A stretch of DNA of 64,000 nt from Fontibacterium medardense (lineage in GTDB: Bacteria; Pseudomonadota; Alphaproteobacteria; Pelagibacterales; Pelagibacteraceae), in the NCBI GenBank assembly GCA_965235075.1, contig OZ249404.1:992001-1056000 (forward strand), read 5' to 3'. Position numbers and translations under genes: made by a program. Shown here in pieces: positions 33,364 to 42,544 of the stretch. The notes under the pieces were generated by a model. The model was not told the DNA's origin. It ran no database searches and saw only the letters and a program-made list of their open reading frames with translations. Position 1 is the first letter of the stretch. Every line of letters begins with the position of its first letter.

Positions 33364-33970
33364 GTTAAGAAATTTAAAAAATATAAAATCTTTATTGATA
33401 GCAACCAATAATAATGGAAAGCTTTCAGAAATAAAAAAATTATTACCAAAACATATTACATTTTATTGTCCAAAAGATTTTAATCTGATTGAACCTCTCG
33501 AGAATGAAAAAACATTTGAGGGAAATGCTGTAATTAAAGCAAGATATTGTGCAGAAAAATCAAAATTAATCTCTTTATCTGATGATTCAGGACTAGAAGT
33601 ATCAGTTTTAAATGGAGATCCTGGAATTTATTCAGCTAGGTGGGCAGGAAAAAATAAAGATTTTAAGTTAGCGATTAAAAAAGTTTATTCAAAAATAAAA
33701 AAGAAAAAGAAATTAAATAAAAAAAATAATGCTAGATTTTATTGCTCTTTGGCAATTGCTTTTCCAAATGGAGCATACAAGACATTTAGCGGGACGGTGA
33801 ATGGTAAAATTTCTAAAGAACCTAAAGGGAATAATGGATTTGGCTACGACCCTATATTTATTCCAAATGGTTATAAAAAAACTTTTGGTGAAATGAAGGC
33901 CGATTTAAAGGATAAAATTAGCCATCGTTATAGGGCGTTTAATAAAATAAAAAGATATTTTAAATATTAG
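33353..33970 (+). CDS. rdgB: dITP/XTP pyrophosphatase (RdgB/HAM1)
   Basis: RdgB removes deaminated purine nucleotides (dITP, XTP) from the pool. The protein shows LLIATNNNGKLSEIKKLL, SLSDDSGLEV with the metal-binding Asp pair, GIYSARWAG and NNGFGYDPIFIPNG. No ATG precedes the first motif: the frame opens at TTG 33353 inside rph (205 aa), and a second TTG at 33395 begins MIATNNNG (191 aa), closer to the family's usual N-terminus. I keep the longer form as default. rph-rdgB adjacency is common. Confidence 0.93.
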   Translation: MKNKLRNLKNIKSLLIATNNNGKLSEIKKLLPKHITFYCPKDFNLIEPLENEKTFEGNAVIKARYCAEKSKLISLSDDSGLEVSVLNGDPGIYSARWAGKNKDFKLAIKKVYSKIKKKKKLNKKNNARFYCSLAIAFPNGAYKTFSGTVNGKISKEPKGNNGFGYDPIFIPNGYKKTFGEMKADLKDKISHRYRAFNKIKRYFKY

Positions 33971-33974
33971 ATTT

Positions 33975-34829
33975 ATGGAAAATATAAAATTTATAGATCA
34001 GAATTTAGAAAAGGGTCTTTACCTGGTTTCAACGCCAATTGGAAATTTAGCGGATATTACTATACGGGCTTTAAATATTTTAAAAAAATCAGATATAATT
34101 TTATGTGAAGATAAAAGAGTTTCAAAAAAACTATTAGATTATTATGACATTAAAGCTCAATTATTTTCATATCATAAGTTTAATGAAAAAGAATCAGTTG
34201 AAAAAATATTAGAAATTTTTAAAAAAAATAAAATTGTATCTTTAATAAGTGATGCTGGAACGCCATTAATATCTGATCCTGGAAAGATTTTAATTAATGA
34301 GATTGAAAAAAATAATATAAAAATTATTCCAATACCTGGCGCTTCAGCAGCAACAGCAGCGTTTAGTTTGGCAGGTTTTAGTGATGATTATTATTTTTAT
34401 GGATTTTTACCTAAAAAATTAGGCGAGCGAAAGAAAGTTTATGAAAAATTTTCTAATTTAGATAGTTCAATTATTATATTTTTACCAGCTAGAGACTTGG
34501 TTTCTATAATAAAAGAAATGAAAGAGTTTCTTGGTGAAAGGCAGATATTAGTTGCTAAAGAAATTACTAAAATACACGAGAATATAATTAAAGGAACGCT
34601 AGATGATATTCTTGATAAAGTTAAATCAGTTATTCTTAAGGGGGAGGTGACAATAGTGTTGTCTTCTGAGGCGAATAAAAATAAAGACCAAAACGTTGAT
34701 TTAAATAAAGAAATTTTAGATTTATCAAAGAAAATGAAAACAGCAGATCTTGCAAAATATTTATCTAAAAAATTTAATTTTTCTAAAAAAGAAATTTATC
34801 AAAAGATTTTAATGTTGGACAAAAAATAA
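33975..34829 (+). CDS. rsmI: 16S rRNA (cytidine-1402-2'-O)-methyltransferase RsmI
   Basis: RsmI methylates the ribose of C1402 in the ribosomal decoding centre. The 284-aa tetrapyrrole-methylase-type fold shows GLYLVSTPIGNLADITIRAL, EDKRVSKKLL, SDAGTPLISDPG and IPGASAATAAFSLAGF, all RsmI signatures. A basic C-terminal tail follows. Its TAA overlaps the ATG of the downstream BON-domain lipoprotein by one base. An rsmI gene close to an envelope BON lipoprotein gene also occurs in E. coli (rsmI and dolP). Confidence 0.95.
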   Translation: MENIKFIDQNLEKGLYLVSTPIGNLADITIRALNILKKSDIILCEDKRVSKKLLDYYDIKAQLFSYHKFNEKESVEKILEIFKKNKIVSLISDAGTPLISDPGKILINEIEKNNIKIIPIPGASAATAAFSLAGFSDDYYFYGFLPKKLGERKKVYEKFSNLDSSIIIFLPARDLVSIIKEMKEFLGERQILVAKEITKIHENIIKGTLDDILDKVKSVILKGEVTIVLSSEANKNKDQNVDLNKEILDLSKKMKTADLAKYLSKKFNFSKKEIYQKILMLDKK

Positions 34830-35416
34830 TGAAATTTTTAAAAGTAATTTTTATATCTCTATTCTTAACGTCTTGTATTGGAAATTTTAGTTCAACACTT
34901 TTTGGTGTTGGCGTTAATATAAATTTAGATCCAAGATCTCCAGGATTATATTTCGATGATAAACTAGCTGAAACGCTTATCATGAAAAAAATTATACTTA
35001 ATGATTATAAGCAAGTTTTTTTAACTGTTAGAGTTATAGATGGTACCGCTATTTTAAGTGGTCGAGTTGAAAAAGCCGAAGATAAGTTAAAAATGACAAA
35101 ATTTGCATGGGAGACAGCAGGTATTAAAGCTGTGAGAAATGATATTATTATTGCTGATGAAACTTCTTTCAAACAAAGAGCAAAAGATATTTTAATATCT
35201 TCACAATTTAATACAGCATTATTAGTAAATAAAAAAATTAATTCTCGTAATTATAATTCTGAAACTATTAATGGAAAAATTTACGTTTATGGGATGGCAA
35301 AAACTACAGCAGAAATGGAGGAGGTTATTAAGGAAGGAAAATTGATTCCAGATGTAGTTGAAGTTGTACCAAGTATTATTCTTGCTGATAATTTATCTAG
35401 AAGAAATTATCTCTAA
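34829..35416 (+). CDS. BON-domain lipoprotein (DolP/OsmY-like)
   Basis: The 195-aa product has a lipoprotein signal with lipobox LTSC at about residues 13-16. Two BON-like segments follow: one around LTVRVIDGTAILSGRVEKAEDKLK and one around NSETINGKIYVYGMAKTTAEMEEV. BON domains bind anionic phospholipids; DolP in E. coli supports outer-membrane integrity and BAM function. Its position directly after rsmI supports the DolP comparison. The stop shares CTAA with convergent maeB. Confidence 0.85.
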   Translation: MKFLKVIFISLFLTSCIGNFSSTLFGVGVNINLDPRSPGLYFDDKLAETLIMKKIILNDYKQVFLTVRVIDGTAILSGRVEKAEDKLKMTKFAWETAGIKAVRNDIIIADETSFKQRAKDILISSQFNTALLVNKKINSRNYNSETINGKIYVYGMAKTTAEMEEVIKEGKLIPDVVEVVPSIILADNLSRRNYL

Positions 35417-37680
35417 TTTTTTTTATATTTAATCACGTCTGAAGAAAAAGCGGCAATAGCTGCCATATTAAAGATATCAGAAACTTTTGATCTTAAAGTT
35501 GCAATCTCAATAGGTCTATTCAATCCAATTAACATAGGACCAATTAATGTACTGCCACCTAGTTCCTTAAGTAACTTTGTAGAAATTGCAGCACTGTGAA
35601 TTGCTGGCATAATTAAAATATTTGCAGGTGCTGATAATTTTGAAAATGGATAAATAGTTTTAAATTTTTGATTTAAAGCTACATCGGGTTGCATTTCTCC
35701 TTCAAATTCAAAATCAACTTTTCTTTTTTCAAGTAAATCTCTAGCTTCTCTTAAATGCACGCTTCTTTCAGACATTGGTTTTCCAAACGTTGAATGGGCA
35801 AGGAAAGCAACTCTTGGAGTAAACCCGAGAGTTTTTGCAACTCTAGCCGAAGAGATAGCAATATCCGCTAAGTTTTCTGCAGTTGGATACTCATGAACGT
35901 TTGTATCTGCAATAAATACTGTTCCTTTTTTTGTAACAGCAATTGTAAGCCCAAAAATAATCTCACCTGGTCTTTCATCTACAACGTATTTTATATTTTC
36001 CAAAGTATCACTAAAAGTTCTAGTTACACCTGTTACCATTGCATCAGCATCTCCAAGGTCTACCATGCAAGATCCAAAAACAATTCTATTTGTTCTAATT
36101 AATCTATCGCAATCTCTTTTTAAAAATCCTTTTCGTTGTAATCTTTTATAAACATGATCTGTATATCTTTGTCTTTGTTTTTCATCTTTAGAATTATGAA
36201 TTTCAATAGATTTATCTAATGTTAAACCAAGATCTTTAAGCTGCTGAGCAATTTTTTCGCTGCTTCCAATTAAAACTGGAGTTCCAAGTCCATTATTTTT
36301 AAAATCGATTGCAGCTCTAAGCATAGATTCTTCCTCACCTTCTGCAAAAATAACTCTTTTTTGTTTTTTTCTTACTTGTGCATAAATGTTTTGTAAGAAA
36401 CCAACCGAAGGATCTAATCTTGCAGCAAGACCGTCTTTATACGCAGCAATATCTTCAATTTTTTTTTGTGCAACGCCGCTTTTCATTGCAGCTTCTGCAA
36501 CAGCAGCAGATACATTTCTAATTAATCTTGGATCAAAAGGAGATGGAATAATATAATTTTTTCCAAACTTTGGTCTTTCACCGCCGTAAGCTGCAACCAC
36601 TTCATCAGGAACATCTTCTTTTGCAAGATCGGCTATGGCCTTTGCGGCAGCGATCTTCATTTCTTCATTAATAGTTTTTGCTCGACAATCTAAGGCTCCT
36701 CTAAAAATATATGGAAAACCTAAAACGTTATTTACTTGATTTGGATAGTCAGATCTTCCAGTTGCAATAATTGCATCACTTCTTGTTTGTTCAATTAATT
36801 CAGGAAGAATTTCAGGATCCGGATTTGCGCAAGCAAAAATAATAGGATCTTTTGCCATAGATTTTACCATTGCAGGTGTAACGACATTTTTTGCAGACAA
36901 ACCTAAAAATACATCAGCTCCTTTCATCGCCTCTTCTAAAGTTCTAAGTTTTGTATCTGCAGCGTGTGCAGATTTAAACTGATCTATCTTTGGACGACCT
37001 TTATAAATGACTCCGTCTTTATCTAACATTACCACGTTATCATCGGGTAAGCCCATTGCCTTTAGTAATGATATGCAGGAAAGCCCAGCGGCTCCTGCAC
37101 CATTTGCAACAACCCTTACTTTTTTTATTGATTTTTTTACAATCTCTAAAGCATTTAAAATTCCAGCCACAGTAATGATAGCCGTTCCATGTTGGTCGTC
37201 ATGAAATACAGGAATTTTAAGTTTATTTTTTAATTCTTGTTCAATAATAAAACAGTCCGGAGATGCGATGTCTTCTAAATTGATACCTCCAAAACTATTT
37301 CCAATTTTAGCAACACAATTAATAATTTCTTCTGCGTTTTGCGAATCTACCTCAATGTCAATTGAGTCAATGTCGGCAAATCTTTTAAAAAGAACAGCTT
37401 TACCTTCCATTACTGGTTTTGAAGCTAGCGCTCCCAAATTTCCAAGTCCTAAGATTGCAGATCCATTTGATATAACGGCAACTGTATTTCCTTTGCTTGT
37501 GTAGTCGTAAGCTTTTGATGGATCTTTTGCTATCGCTTCAACAGGAACAGCAACACCAGGAGAATAGGCAAGTGCCAAATCTCTTTGAGTTGACATTGGT
37601 TTACTTGCTATTATTTCAATTTTTCCAGGCTTACCCTGACTATGATAGTCTAAAGCTTCTTTATCTGTAAACTTTTCCAT
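35413..37680 (-). CDS. maeB: NADP-dependent malic enzyme with phosphotransacetylase-like domain
   Basis: This enzyme decarboxylates malate to pyruvate with reduction of NADP. The 755-aa protein is the long MaeB type. The N-terminal malic-enzyme domain (about 1-425) has LALAYSPGVAVP, KGNTVAVISNGSAILGLGN, FHDDQHGTAI and the cofactor motif VVANGAGAAGLSC. The C-terminal phosphotransacetylase-like domain (about 430-755) in homologues is regulatory (acetyl-CoA sensing) rather than catalytic. It is divergent from murJ across 103 bp, and no terminator separates it from the BON gene. Confidence 0.95.
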   Translation of the reverse strand: MEKFTDKEALDYHSQGKPGKIEIIASKPMSTQRDLALAYSPGVAVPVEAIAKDPSKAYDYTSKGNTVAVISNGSAILGLGNLGALASKPVMEGKAVLFKRFADIDSIDIEVDSQNAEEIINCVAKIGNSFGGINLEDIASPDCFIIEQELKNKLKIPVFHDDQHGTAIITVAGILNALEIVKKSIKKVRVVANGAGAAGLSCISLLKAMGLPDDNVVMLDKDGVIYKGRPKIDQFKSAHAADTKLRTLEEAMKGADVFLGLSAKNVVTPAMVKSMAKDPIIFACANPDPEILPELIEQTRSDAIIATGRSDYPNQVNNVLGFPYIFRGALDCRAKTINEEMKIAAAKAIADLAKEDVPDEVVAAYGGERPKFGKNYIIPSPFDPRLIRNVSAAVAEAAMKSGVAQKKIEDIAAYKDGLAARLDPSVGFLQNIYAQVRKKQKRVIFAEGEEESMLRAAIDFKNNGLGTPVLIGSSEKIAQQLKDLGLTLDKSIEIHNSKDEKQRQRYTDHVYKRLQRKGFLKRDCDRLIRTNRIVFGSCMVDLGDADAMVTGVTRTFSDTLENIKYVVDERPGEIIFGLTIAVTKKGTVFIADTNVHEYPTAENLADIAISSARVAKTLGFTPRVAFLAHSTFGKPMSERSVHLREARDLLEKRKVDFEFEGEMQPDVALNQKFKTIYPFSKLSAPANILIMPAIHSAAISTKLLKELGGSTLIGPMLIGLNRPIEIATLRSKVSDIFNMAAIAAFSSDVIKYKKN

Positions 37681-37783
37681 AATATTGTTTTTAATATAAA
37701 TAAAACTGTAAGAAGAAGTTATTTTTCTTATACTAAGTTCTTAGATTTTAAATTATTAAAACAAAGTTGAAACTAAATATCAA

Positions 37784-39298
37784 ATGAATATTTTAAAAAA
37801 TATCTCTTATTTTGGATTTTCGACTTTTTTGAGTAGAATTCTTGGTTATTTAAGGGATACTTTAATTGCAATATTTCTTGGAACCTCAGCTGTTGCCGAC
37901 GCTCTCTTTGTTGCATTTAGAATACCAAATACCTTTAGATCTTTATTTGCCGAAGGCTCTTTTAATTCTGCTTTTATTCCAGCTTACACAAAGCAAAAAG
38001 GGAGTAAAAAAAATCATTTTGCAAACCAAGTATTAAATTTATTAATTATTTTTATTCTTTTTATAGTCTTTGTTATTGAAATATTTACACCTGAGTTTTT
38101 ATTTCTTATTTCGCCTGGCTTTAAAGATATTGATGGAAAATTCGATCTTGCTGTAGATCTTAGTAGAATTACTATTCCTTTTTTATTTTTTATATCTATT
38201 GCATCATTTCTTTCGGCTATTTTAAATTCAAAAGGAAAATTTTTAATCACTGCAGCAGCACCTATTATATTAAATATTTTATTAATTTTATCTTTAGTTT
38301 TTTTTAACAATACTCATACCGAAATAGTTTATGCCTCTTCTTATGCTTTAACAATTGCAGGAGTTGTTCAGGTTATTTTTTTATTTTTTTTTGCAAAAAA
38401 ATATTTCAAAATTAATTTAAGTTTTATTATTAACGTTAATAATCAGGTTAAATCTTTTTTTGGAAAATTATTGCCTAGCGTTTTTGCATCGGGCGTAAAT
38501 CAAATAAATATTTTAATCGGAACAATTATTGCGTCATTTGAAAGTGGAGCCGTTTCTTATTTATATTATGCAGATAGAATTTATCAGTTGCCATTAGCTT
38601 TAACTGGAATTGCAATCGCAACTGTTATTTTACCAAGTTTGTCTAAAGAAGTTTTTAAATCGAAATTAGTAAAAGTAAATTTTATTCAAAATCGTTCTTT
38701 AGAATTATGTTTATTCTTATCACTGCCAGCAACTATTGGAATTTTTTTAGCATCAGATGAGATTATATCAGCCCTATATGGTTATGGATTTTTTGACGCC
38801 GAGAGCGTTATGAATACTTCAGCTGCACTTTTATTATTTGGAATAGGACTGCCTGCTTTTGGATTAATTAAAATTTATTCAAGTTTTTATTTTGCAAGAA
38901 GTAATACAAAATTTCCTTTTTATTTGTCTTTATTCTCAGTGATTTTAAACATTTCAATTAGCCTTGCCCTCTTTAAAATTTATGGCTTTTTAATCATACC
39001 TCTTGCAACTAGTATCTCAGCTTGGCTTACAGTTGTTGTTTATCAACTAAATCTTATTAAATCCGGATATCATTCCTTCGATAAATTATTTATTTTTAGA
39101 TTTATAAAATCAATTCTGTGCACATTTATTATGGGGTTAATTCTTTCTGTTTTATTAAAATATTTTGCAAATTATTTAGAATCAAAATCGATATTAAAAG
39201 CGATAATTTTAATATCTGTAGTTTTATTCTCCGCGTTTATCTACTTTTTAACTGCCTATTTTTTAAAAGCATTTCGTATTAAAGATTTAAAGGTTTAA
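37784..39298 (+). CDS. murJ: Lipid II flippase MurJ
   Basis: MurJ moves the peptidoglycan precursor lipid II across the inner membrane. The 504-aa protein has about 14 hydrophobic helices and the MVF family opening GFSTFLSRILGYLRDTLIA with the conserved Arg residues, then ADALFVAFRIPNTFRSLFAEGSFNSAFIPAY, a strong signature. It precedes trpS by 7 bases; murJ-trpS adjacency occurs in other alphaproteobacteria. Confidence 0.95.
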   Translation: MNILKNISYFGFSTFLSRILGYLRDTLIAIFLGTSAVADALFVAFRIPNTFRSLFAEGSFNSAFIPAYTKQKGSKKNHFANQVLNLLIIFILFIVFVIEIFTPEFLFLISPGFKDIDGKFDLAVDLSRITIPFLFFISIASFLSAILNSKGKFLITAAAPIILNILLILSLVFFNNTHTEIVYASSYALTIAGVVQVIFLFFFAKKYFKINLSFIINVNNQVKSFFGKLLPSVFASGVNQINILIGTIIASFESGAVSYLYYADRIYQLPLALTGIAIATVILPSLSKEVFKSKLVKVNFIQNRSLELCLFLSLPATIGIFLASDEIISALYGYGFFDAESVMNTSAALLLFGIGLPAFGLIKIYSSFYFARSNTKFPFYLSLFSVILNISISLALFKIYGFLIIPLATSISAWLTVVVYQLNLIKSGYHSFDKLFIFRFIKSILCTFIMGLILSVLLKYFANYLESKSILKAIILISVVLFSAFIYFLTAYFLKAFRIKDLKV

Positions 39299-39305
39299 AT
39301 TTTAA

Positions 39306-40313
39306 ATGATTAAAAATAGAATTTTATCTGGTGTTCAACCAACGGGAAACCTTCATCTTGGTAACTATTTAGGCGCAATTAAAAATTTTGTAAAATTACA
39401 AAAAGATTACGAGTGCTATTTTATGTTGGCTGACCTTCATTCAATTACTGTATTTCAAGATCCTAAACAATTAAGGGAAAATATAATTGAAACAGCAGCT
39501 GTTTTTCTTGCATGCGGATTGGATCCAAAAAAAAATGTTATATTTTGTCAGTCGAGTGTTGCCGGACATTCTGAATTAGCATGGATATTTAATTGCGTTG
39601 CAAGGATTGGCTGGTTAAATCGAATGACACAATTTAAAGAAAAGGCAGGCTCTAATAAAGAAAAAGCAAGCGTTGGTCTTTATTCTTATCCAACTTTAAT
39701 GGCAGCGGATATTTTGCTTTATAAAGCAACCCACGTTCCTGTGGGGGAAGATCAAAAACAACATTTGGAACTGTGCAGAGATATTGCGGTAAAATTTAAT
39801 AATGATTTTAATTGTAAAGATTTTTTTACATTACCAGAGCCAATTATTACAAAAGAAGTTGCAAGAATAATGAGTTTAAAAGATGGAACTAAAAAAATGA
39901 GTAAGTCTGATGAGTCAGAGGCTTCAAGAATTAATTTAACTGACACAGAAGAAGATATTGTTCAAAAAATTAAAAAAGCAAAAACAGATAATGATTTAAT
40001 TCCAGATAGTGAGTCAAAATTAGCAGACAGACCAGAGGCTAGAAATTTAATTAATATTTTTTCTATTTTAAGCGGCACTATAATTGAGAAAACTTTGAAA
40101 GAATTAAGTGGTAAAAATTTTTCAGAATTAAAAAATAGATTAAGTGAAGTTTTGATTAAAGAAATCGTTCCTATTGGAAAAAAGATTAAAGAATTTAAAA
40201 AAGATACAGACGCAATTAAAAGGATATTAAAAAGTGGAAGCGAAAAAGCGAATATTGAATCTCAAAAAACTATAAAAGAAGTACATAAGATTGTTGGATT
40301 ATCTCTATCTTAA
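39306..40313 (+). CDS. trpS: Tryptophanyl-tRNA synthetase
   Basis: TrpS charges tRNA-Trp. The 335-aa class I enzyme shows the ATP-binding segment GVQPTGNLHLGNYLGAI, with HIGH replaced by HLGN as usual for TrpS, LMAADILLYKATHVPVGEDQKQHLEL, and the KMSKS loop GTKKMSKSDES. Length is in the family range. The TAA shares its last base with the ATG of the following universal stress protein gene (TAATG), so the two are likely coupled. Confidence 0.97.
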   Translation: MIKNRILSGVQPTGNLHLGNYLGAIKNFVKLQKDYECYFMLADLHSITVFQDPKQLRENIIETAAVFLACGLDPKKNVIFCQSSVAGHSELAWIFNCVARIGWLNRMTQFKEKAGSNKEKASVGLYSYPTLMAADILLYKATHVPVGEDQKQHLELCRDIAVKFNNDFNCKDFFTLPEPIITKEVARIMSLKDGTKKMSKSDESEASRINLTDTEEDIVQKIKKAKTDNDLIPDSESKLADRPEARNLINIFSILSGTIIEKTLKELSGKNFSELKNRLSEVLIKEIVPIGKKIKEFKKDTDAIKRILKSGSEKANIESQKTIKEVHKIVGLSLS

Positions 40314-40768
40314 TGAGAAAAAATTACTTAGTTATTATTGATGAGAGTGATGAGCTTAAGAATGCAATTTATTTTGCGGCCAAAAGATCAGTAATAAACA
40401 ATGCTAATTTAATAATGCTCTACGTTGTAAGGCCTGCAGTGAATACCGAATGGGCTTCTGTTGGAAATCTTATTGAGCAAGAGGAGACAAGTGAAGGTAA
40501 AAAAATTAGCAGACTTTGGTCAACGGTGGTTGAGGAAAAATTTAAAATAAAACCACAGATTATTATAAAGATGGGTGACAAGGTTGATGAGATAATCAAA
40601 TTTCTCAAAGAGGATAAAAGTATTAGATTTCTCGTATTAGCCTCTTCAACTGATAGCGATCCAGGGCCTATTATTAAATCTTTATCAAAAAAGATGAACG
40701 ATCTACCGGTACCTTTAGTGATAATTCCAGGACTGATTTCTGAGAAAGAGATCGATAATTTAATATAA
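40313..40768 (+). CDS. Universal stress protein (UspA) family
   Basis: The 151-aa single-domain protein begins KNYLVIIDESDELKNAIYFAAK and contains LIMLYVV, KMGDKVDEIIKFL and LVLASSTDSDPGPIIKSLSKKM. The last segment stands where many Usp proteins have the G-x-x-G-x-x-x-x-x-x-x-x-x-G-S ATP-binding motif; here it is degenerate, so ATP binding is uncertain. It is translationally coupled to trpS. The 73-bp gap to the nfu gene holds no feature I can name. Confidence 0.85.
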   Translation: MRKNYLVIIDESDELKNAIYFAAKRSVINNANLIMLYVVRPAVNTEWASVGNLIEQEETSEGKKISRLWSTVVEEKFKIKPQIIIKMGDKVDEIIKFLKEDKSIRFLVLASSTDSDPGPIIKSLSKKMNDLPVPLVIIPGLISEKEIDNLI

Positions 40769-40841
40769 GTTATTGAATTATAAGCCTTATTATAAATGGT
40801 AATTACTTTAACAACAAATCATACTAACTAAATATACACAT

Positions 40842-41381
40842 ATGAATATTGATGTGCAGCAGACCCCAAATCCAGACACATTAAAATTTGTGCTAGGCTT
40901 GGAGTTGGTGCAAAACGGTTCCATAGAGTTTAAAAGCCATTCAGAGGCAAAAGAATATCCTTTTGTTCAAAAAATATTTGAGCTTGGAACTGAGCTCGTC
41001 TTTTTTGGATCTAATTTTATCTCTGTTAAAAAGAATAGTTCATTAGAATGGGGAAAAATATTAGAACAAATTAAAAATATTATAAAAAATGATTTTCCAA
41101 AAAATTTTAAAGCAATCACTGTAAAAAAAGAAACAAGCGAAAATAAAGATGAAATATTTAAAAAAATAGAAGAGGTGCTGGAGCTCAAAATACGCCCTGC
41201 CGTTGCAATGGATGGAGGCAATATTAGCTTAAGATCTTTTATCGATGGAGTGGCTGAAGTAGAACTACAAGGTAGCTGCGCAGGCTGTCCTTCTTCTACA
41301 TTAACTTTAAAACAAGGCGTTGAACGAATGCTCGTTCATTATGTGCCAGAAGTGAAAAGTGTTAGAGCTGTAAGTCTATAA
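40842..41381 (+). CDS. NifU-like iron-sulfur cluster scaffold/carrier (Nfu type)
   Basis: The 179-aa protein has an N-terminal Nfu_N domain (VQQTPNPDTLKFVLG) and a C-terminal NifU-like domain with IRPAVAMDGGNISLRSF and the cluster-binding C-x-x-C in GSCAGCPSSTLTLKQGVE. Nfu proteins receive a 4Fe-4S cluster and hand it to targets such as MiaB, LipA and aconitase; miaB is encoded in this window, though that pairing is inference here. The 11-bp gap to the glucosaminidase gene suggests one transcript. Confidence 0.93.
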   Translation: MNIDVQQTPNPDTLKFVLGLELVQNGSIEFKSHSEAKEYPFVQKIFELGTELVFFGSNFISVKKNSSLEWGKILEQIKNIIKNDFPKNFKAITVKKETSENKDEIFKKIEEVLELKIRPAVAMDGGNISLRSFIDGVAEVELQGSCAGCPSSTLTLKQGVERMLVHYVPEVKSVRAVSL

Positions 41382-41392
41382 TCTAAATTCAT

Positions 41393-42544
41393 ATGAAAAA
41401 AATTATTTTTAATCAAAAATTTATTAATTCTTTTAAAAATATAAGAGAAGCAATTTTAAATAATGGTTTTTCGCGATATATTGTTGATACAATTGCTCCA
41501 ACATTTAAATTTTTTTCTTTTATTTTAAAAAATATAAATAAAATTTACTTTTTTCTAATCAATAAAGTTAATCTTAAAAAAATCTTACCTTACACGGTGA
41601 TTGTTAGTTTGGTTATTTTTACTGCTTTTGTTCCAGAAATGTTTAAGTCCACGGCGGACAAAAGAAAAATTATTAATAATCAAACAGAAGAATATACTAC
41701 AAACGACCCTTCTATTGACCAGATGTTAAAGAAAAGTTTTTTAACTAATGATTCAAAAAAATTAGGTTTAGATTTTCAACAAGTAATAAGTATTATTAAT
41801 TTATTTGAGAAGAGTGGTTATAATCTTGAAAAAGTTAGAGAAGGAGAACCTGTTGCTAATTTCTTTTTAGCAAAATTCCCAGAAGGCATCAGTGAGTTAG
41901 ATAATATTGAACAAAGAAAAAGAATTTTTATACAAATTTTATTGCCGATAGTTTTATCAGAGAATGAAAAAATTATTGCAGATCGAAGAAAGCTAACCGC
42001 AATAATGAATAGAAAAAGCTTTAAACAGGATGCTGATTGGTTAAATGACAAGTTTCAACAATATAAAGTCAAAAATAATAGTGTTAAAGAATTGTTAGTT
42101 AAGATGGATATTATTCCTCCTTCATTAGCCATAGCACAAGCAGCTTATGAAAGTGGCTGGGGTACATCTCGTTTTGCAATTGAGGGTAATGCTTTGTTTG
42201 GTCAGTGGGGATGGAAAGAAAACAGAGGAATGGTGCCAGAAAATCGAGGCGAAGATGAAAGGCATGAAGTTTCAAAGTTTAATCAAATTAGATACGCAGT
42301 GAGTGCTTATAAGAATAATTTAAATACACACCCATTTTATGCGGAATTCCGTACCGAAAGAGCTAAGCAAAGATCAGGTAGATTAAGCGGATCAATATCT
42401 GGAATCAAATTAATCAAACACGTTCATAAGTACTCAATTAAAGGTGATGATTATGTTCTTGGTTTAAAGAAAATTATCGAACAGAATTCTTTGCAAGATT
42501 TTGATAAAGCCAATTTATTAATTAAAAGATCAGGATCGATCTAA
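41393..42544 (+). CDS. Glucosaminidase-domain protein (Bax-like), membrane anchored
   Basis: The 383-aa protein has a basic N-terminus with one membrane segment (about 64-82), then a periplasmic region. A C-terminal glucosaminidase domain (about 240-340) contains PPSLAIAQAAYESGWGTSRF, with the catalytic Glu, followed by GNALFGQWGWK and SVSAY-like motifs. Such domains cleave beta-N-acetylglucosamine bonds in peptidoglycan. Its stop shares CTAA with the convergent polysaccharide deacetylase. Two glycan-acting genes meet here, which may hint at a shared cell-wall role. Confidence 0.87.
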   Translation: MKKIIFNQKFINSFKNIREAILNNGFSRYIVDTIAPTFKFFSFILKNINKIYFFLINKVNLKKILPYTVIVSLVIFTAFVPEMFKSTADKRKIINNQTEEYTTNDPSIDQMLKKSFLTNDSKKLGLDFQQVISIINLFEKSGYNLEKVREGEPVANFFLAKFPEGISELDNIEQRKRIFIQILLPIVLSENEKIIADRRKLTAIMNRKSFKQDADWLNDKFQQYKVKNNSVKELLVKMDIIPPSLAIAQAAYESGWGTSRFAIEGNALFGQWGWKENRGMVPENRGEDERHEVSKFNQIRYAVSAYKNNLNTHPFYAEFRTERAKQRSGRLSGSISGIKLIKHVHKYSIKGDDYVLGLKKIIEQNSLQDFDKANLLIKRSGSI

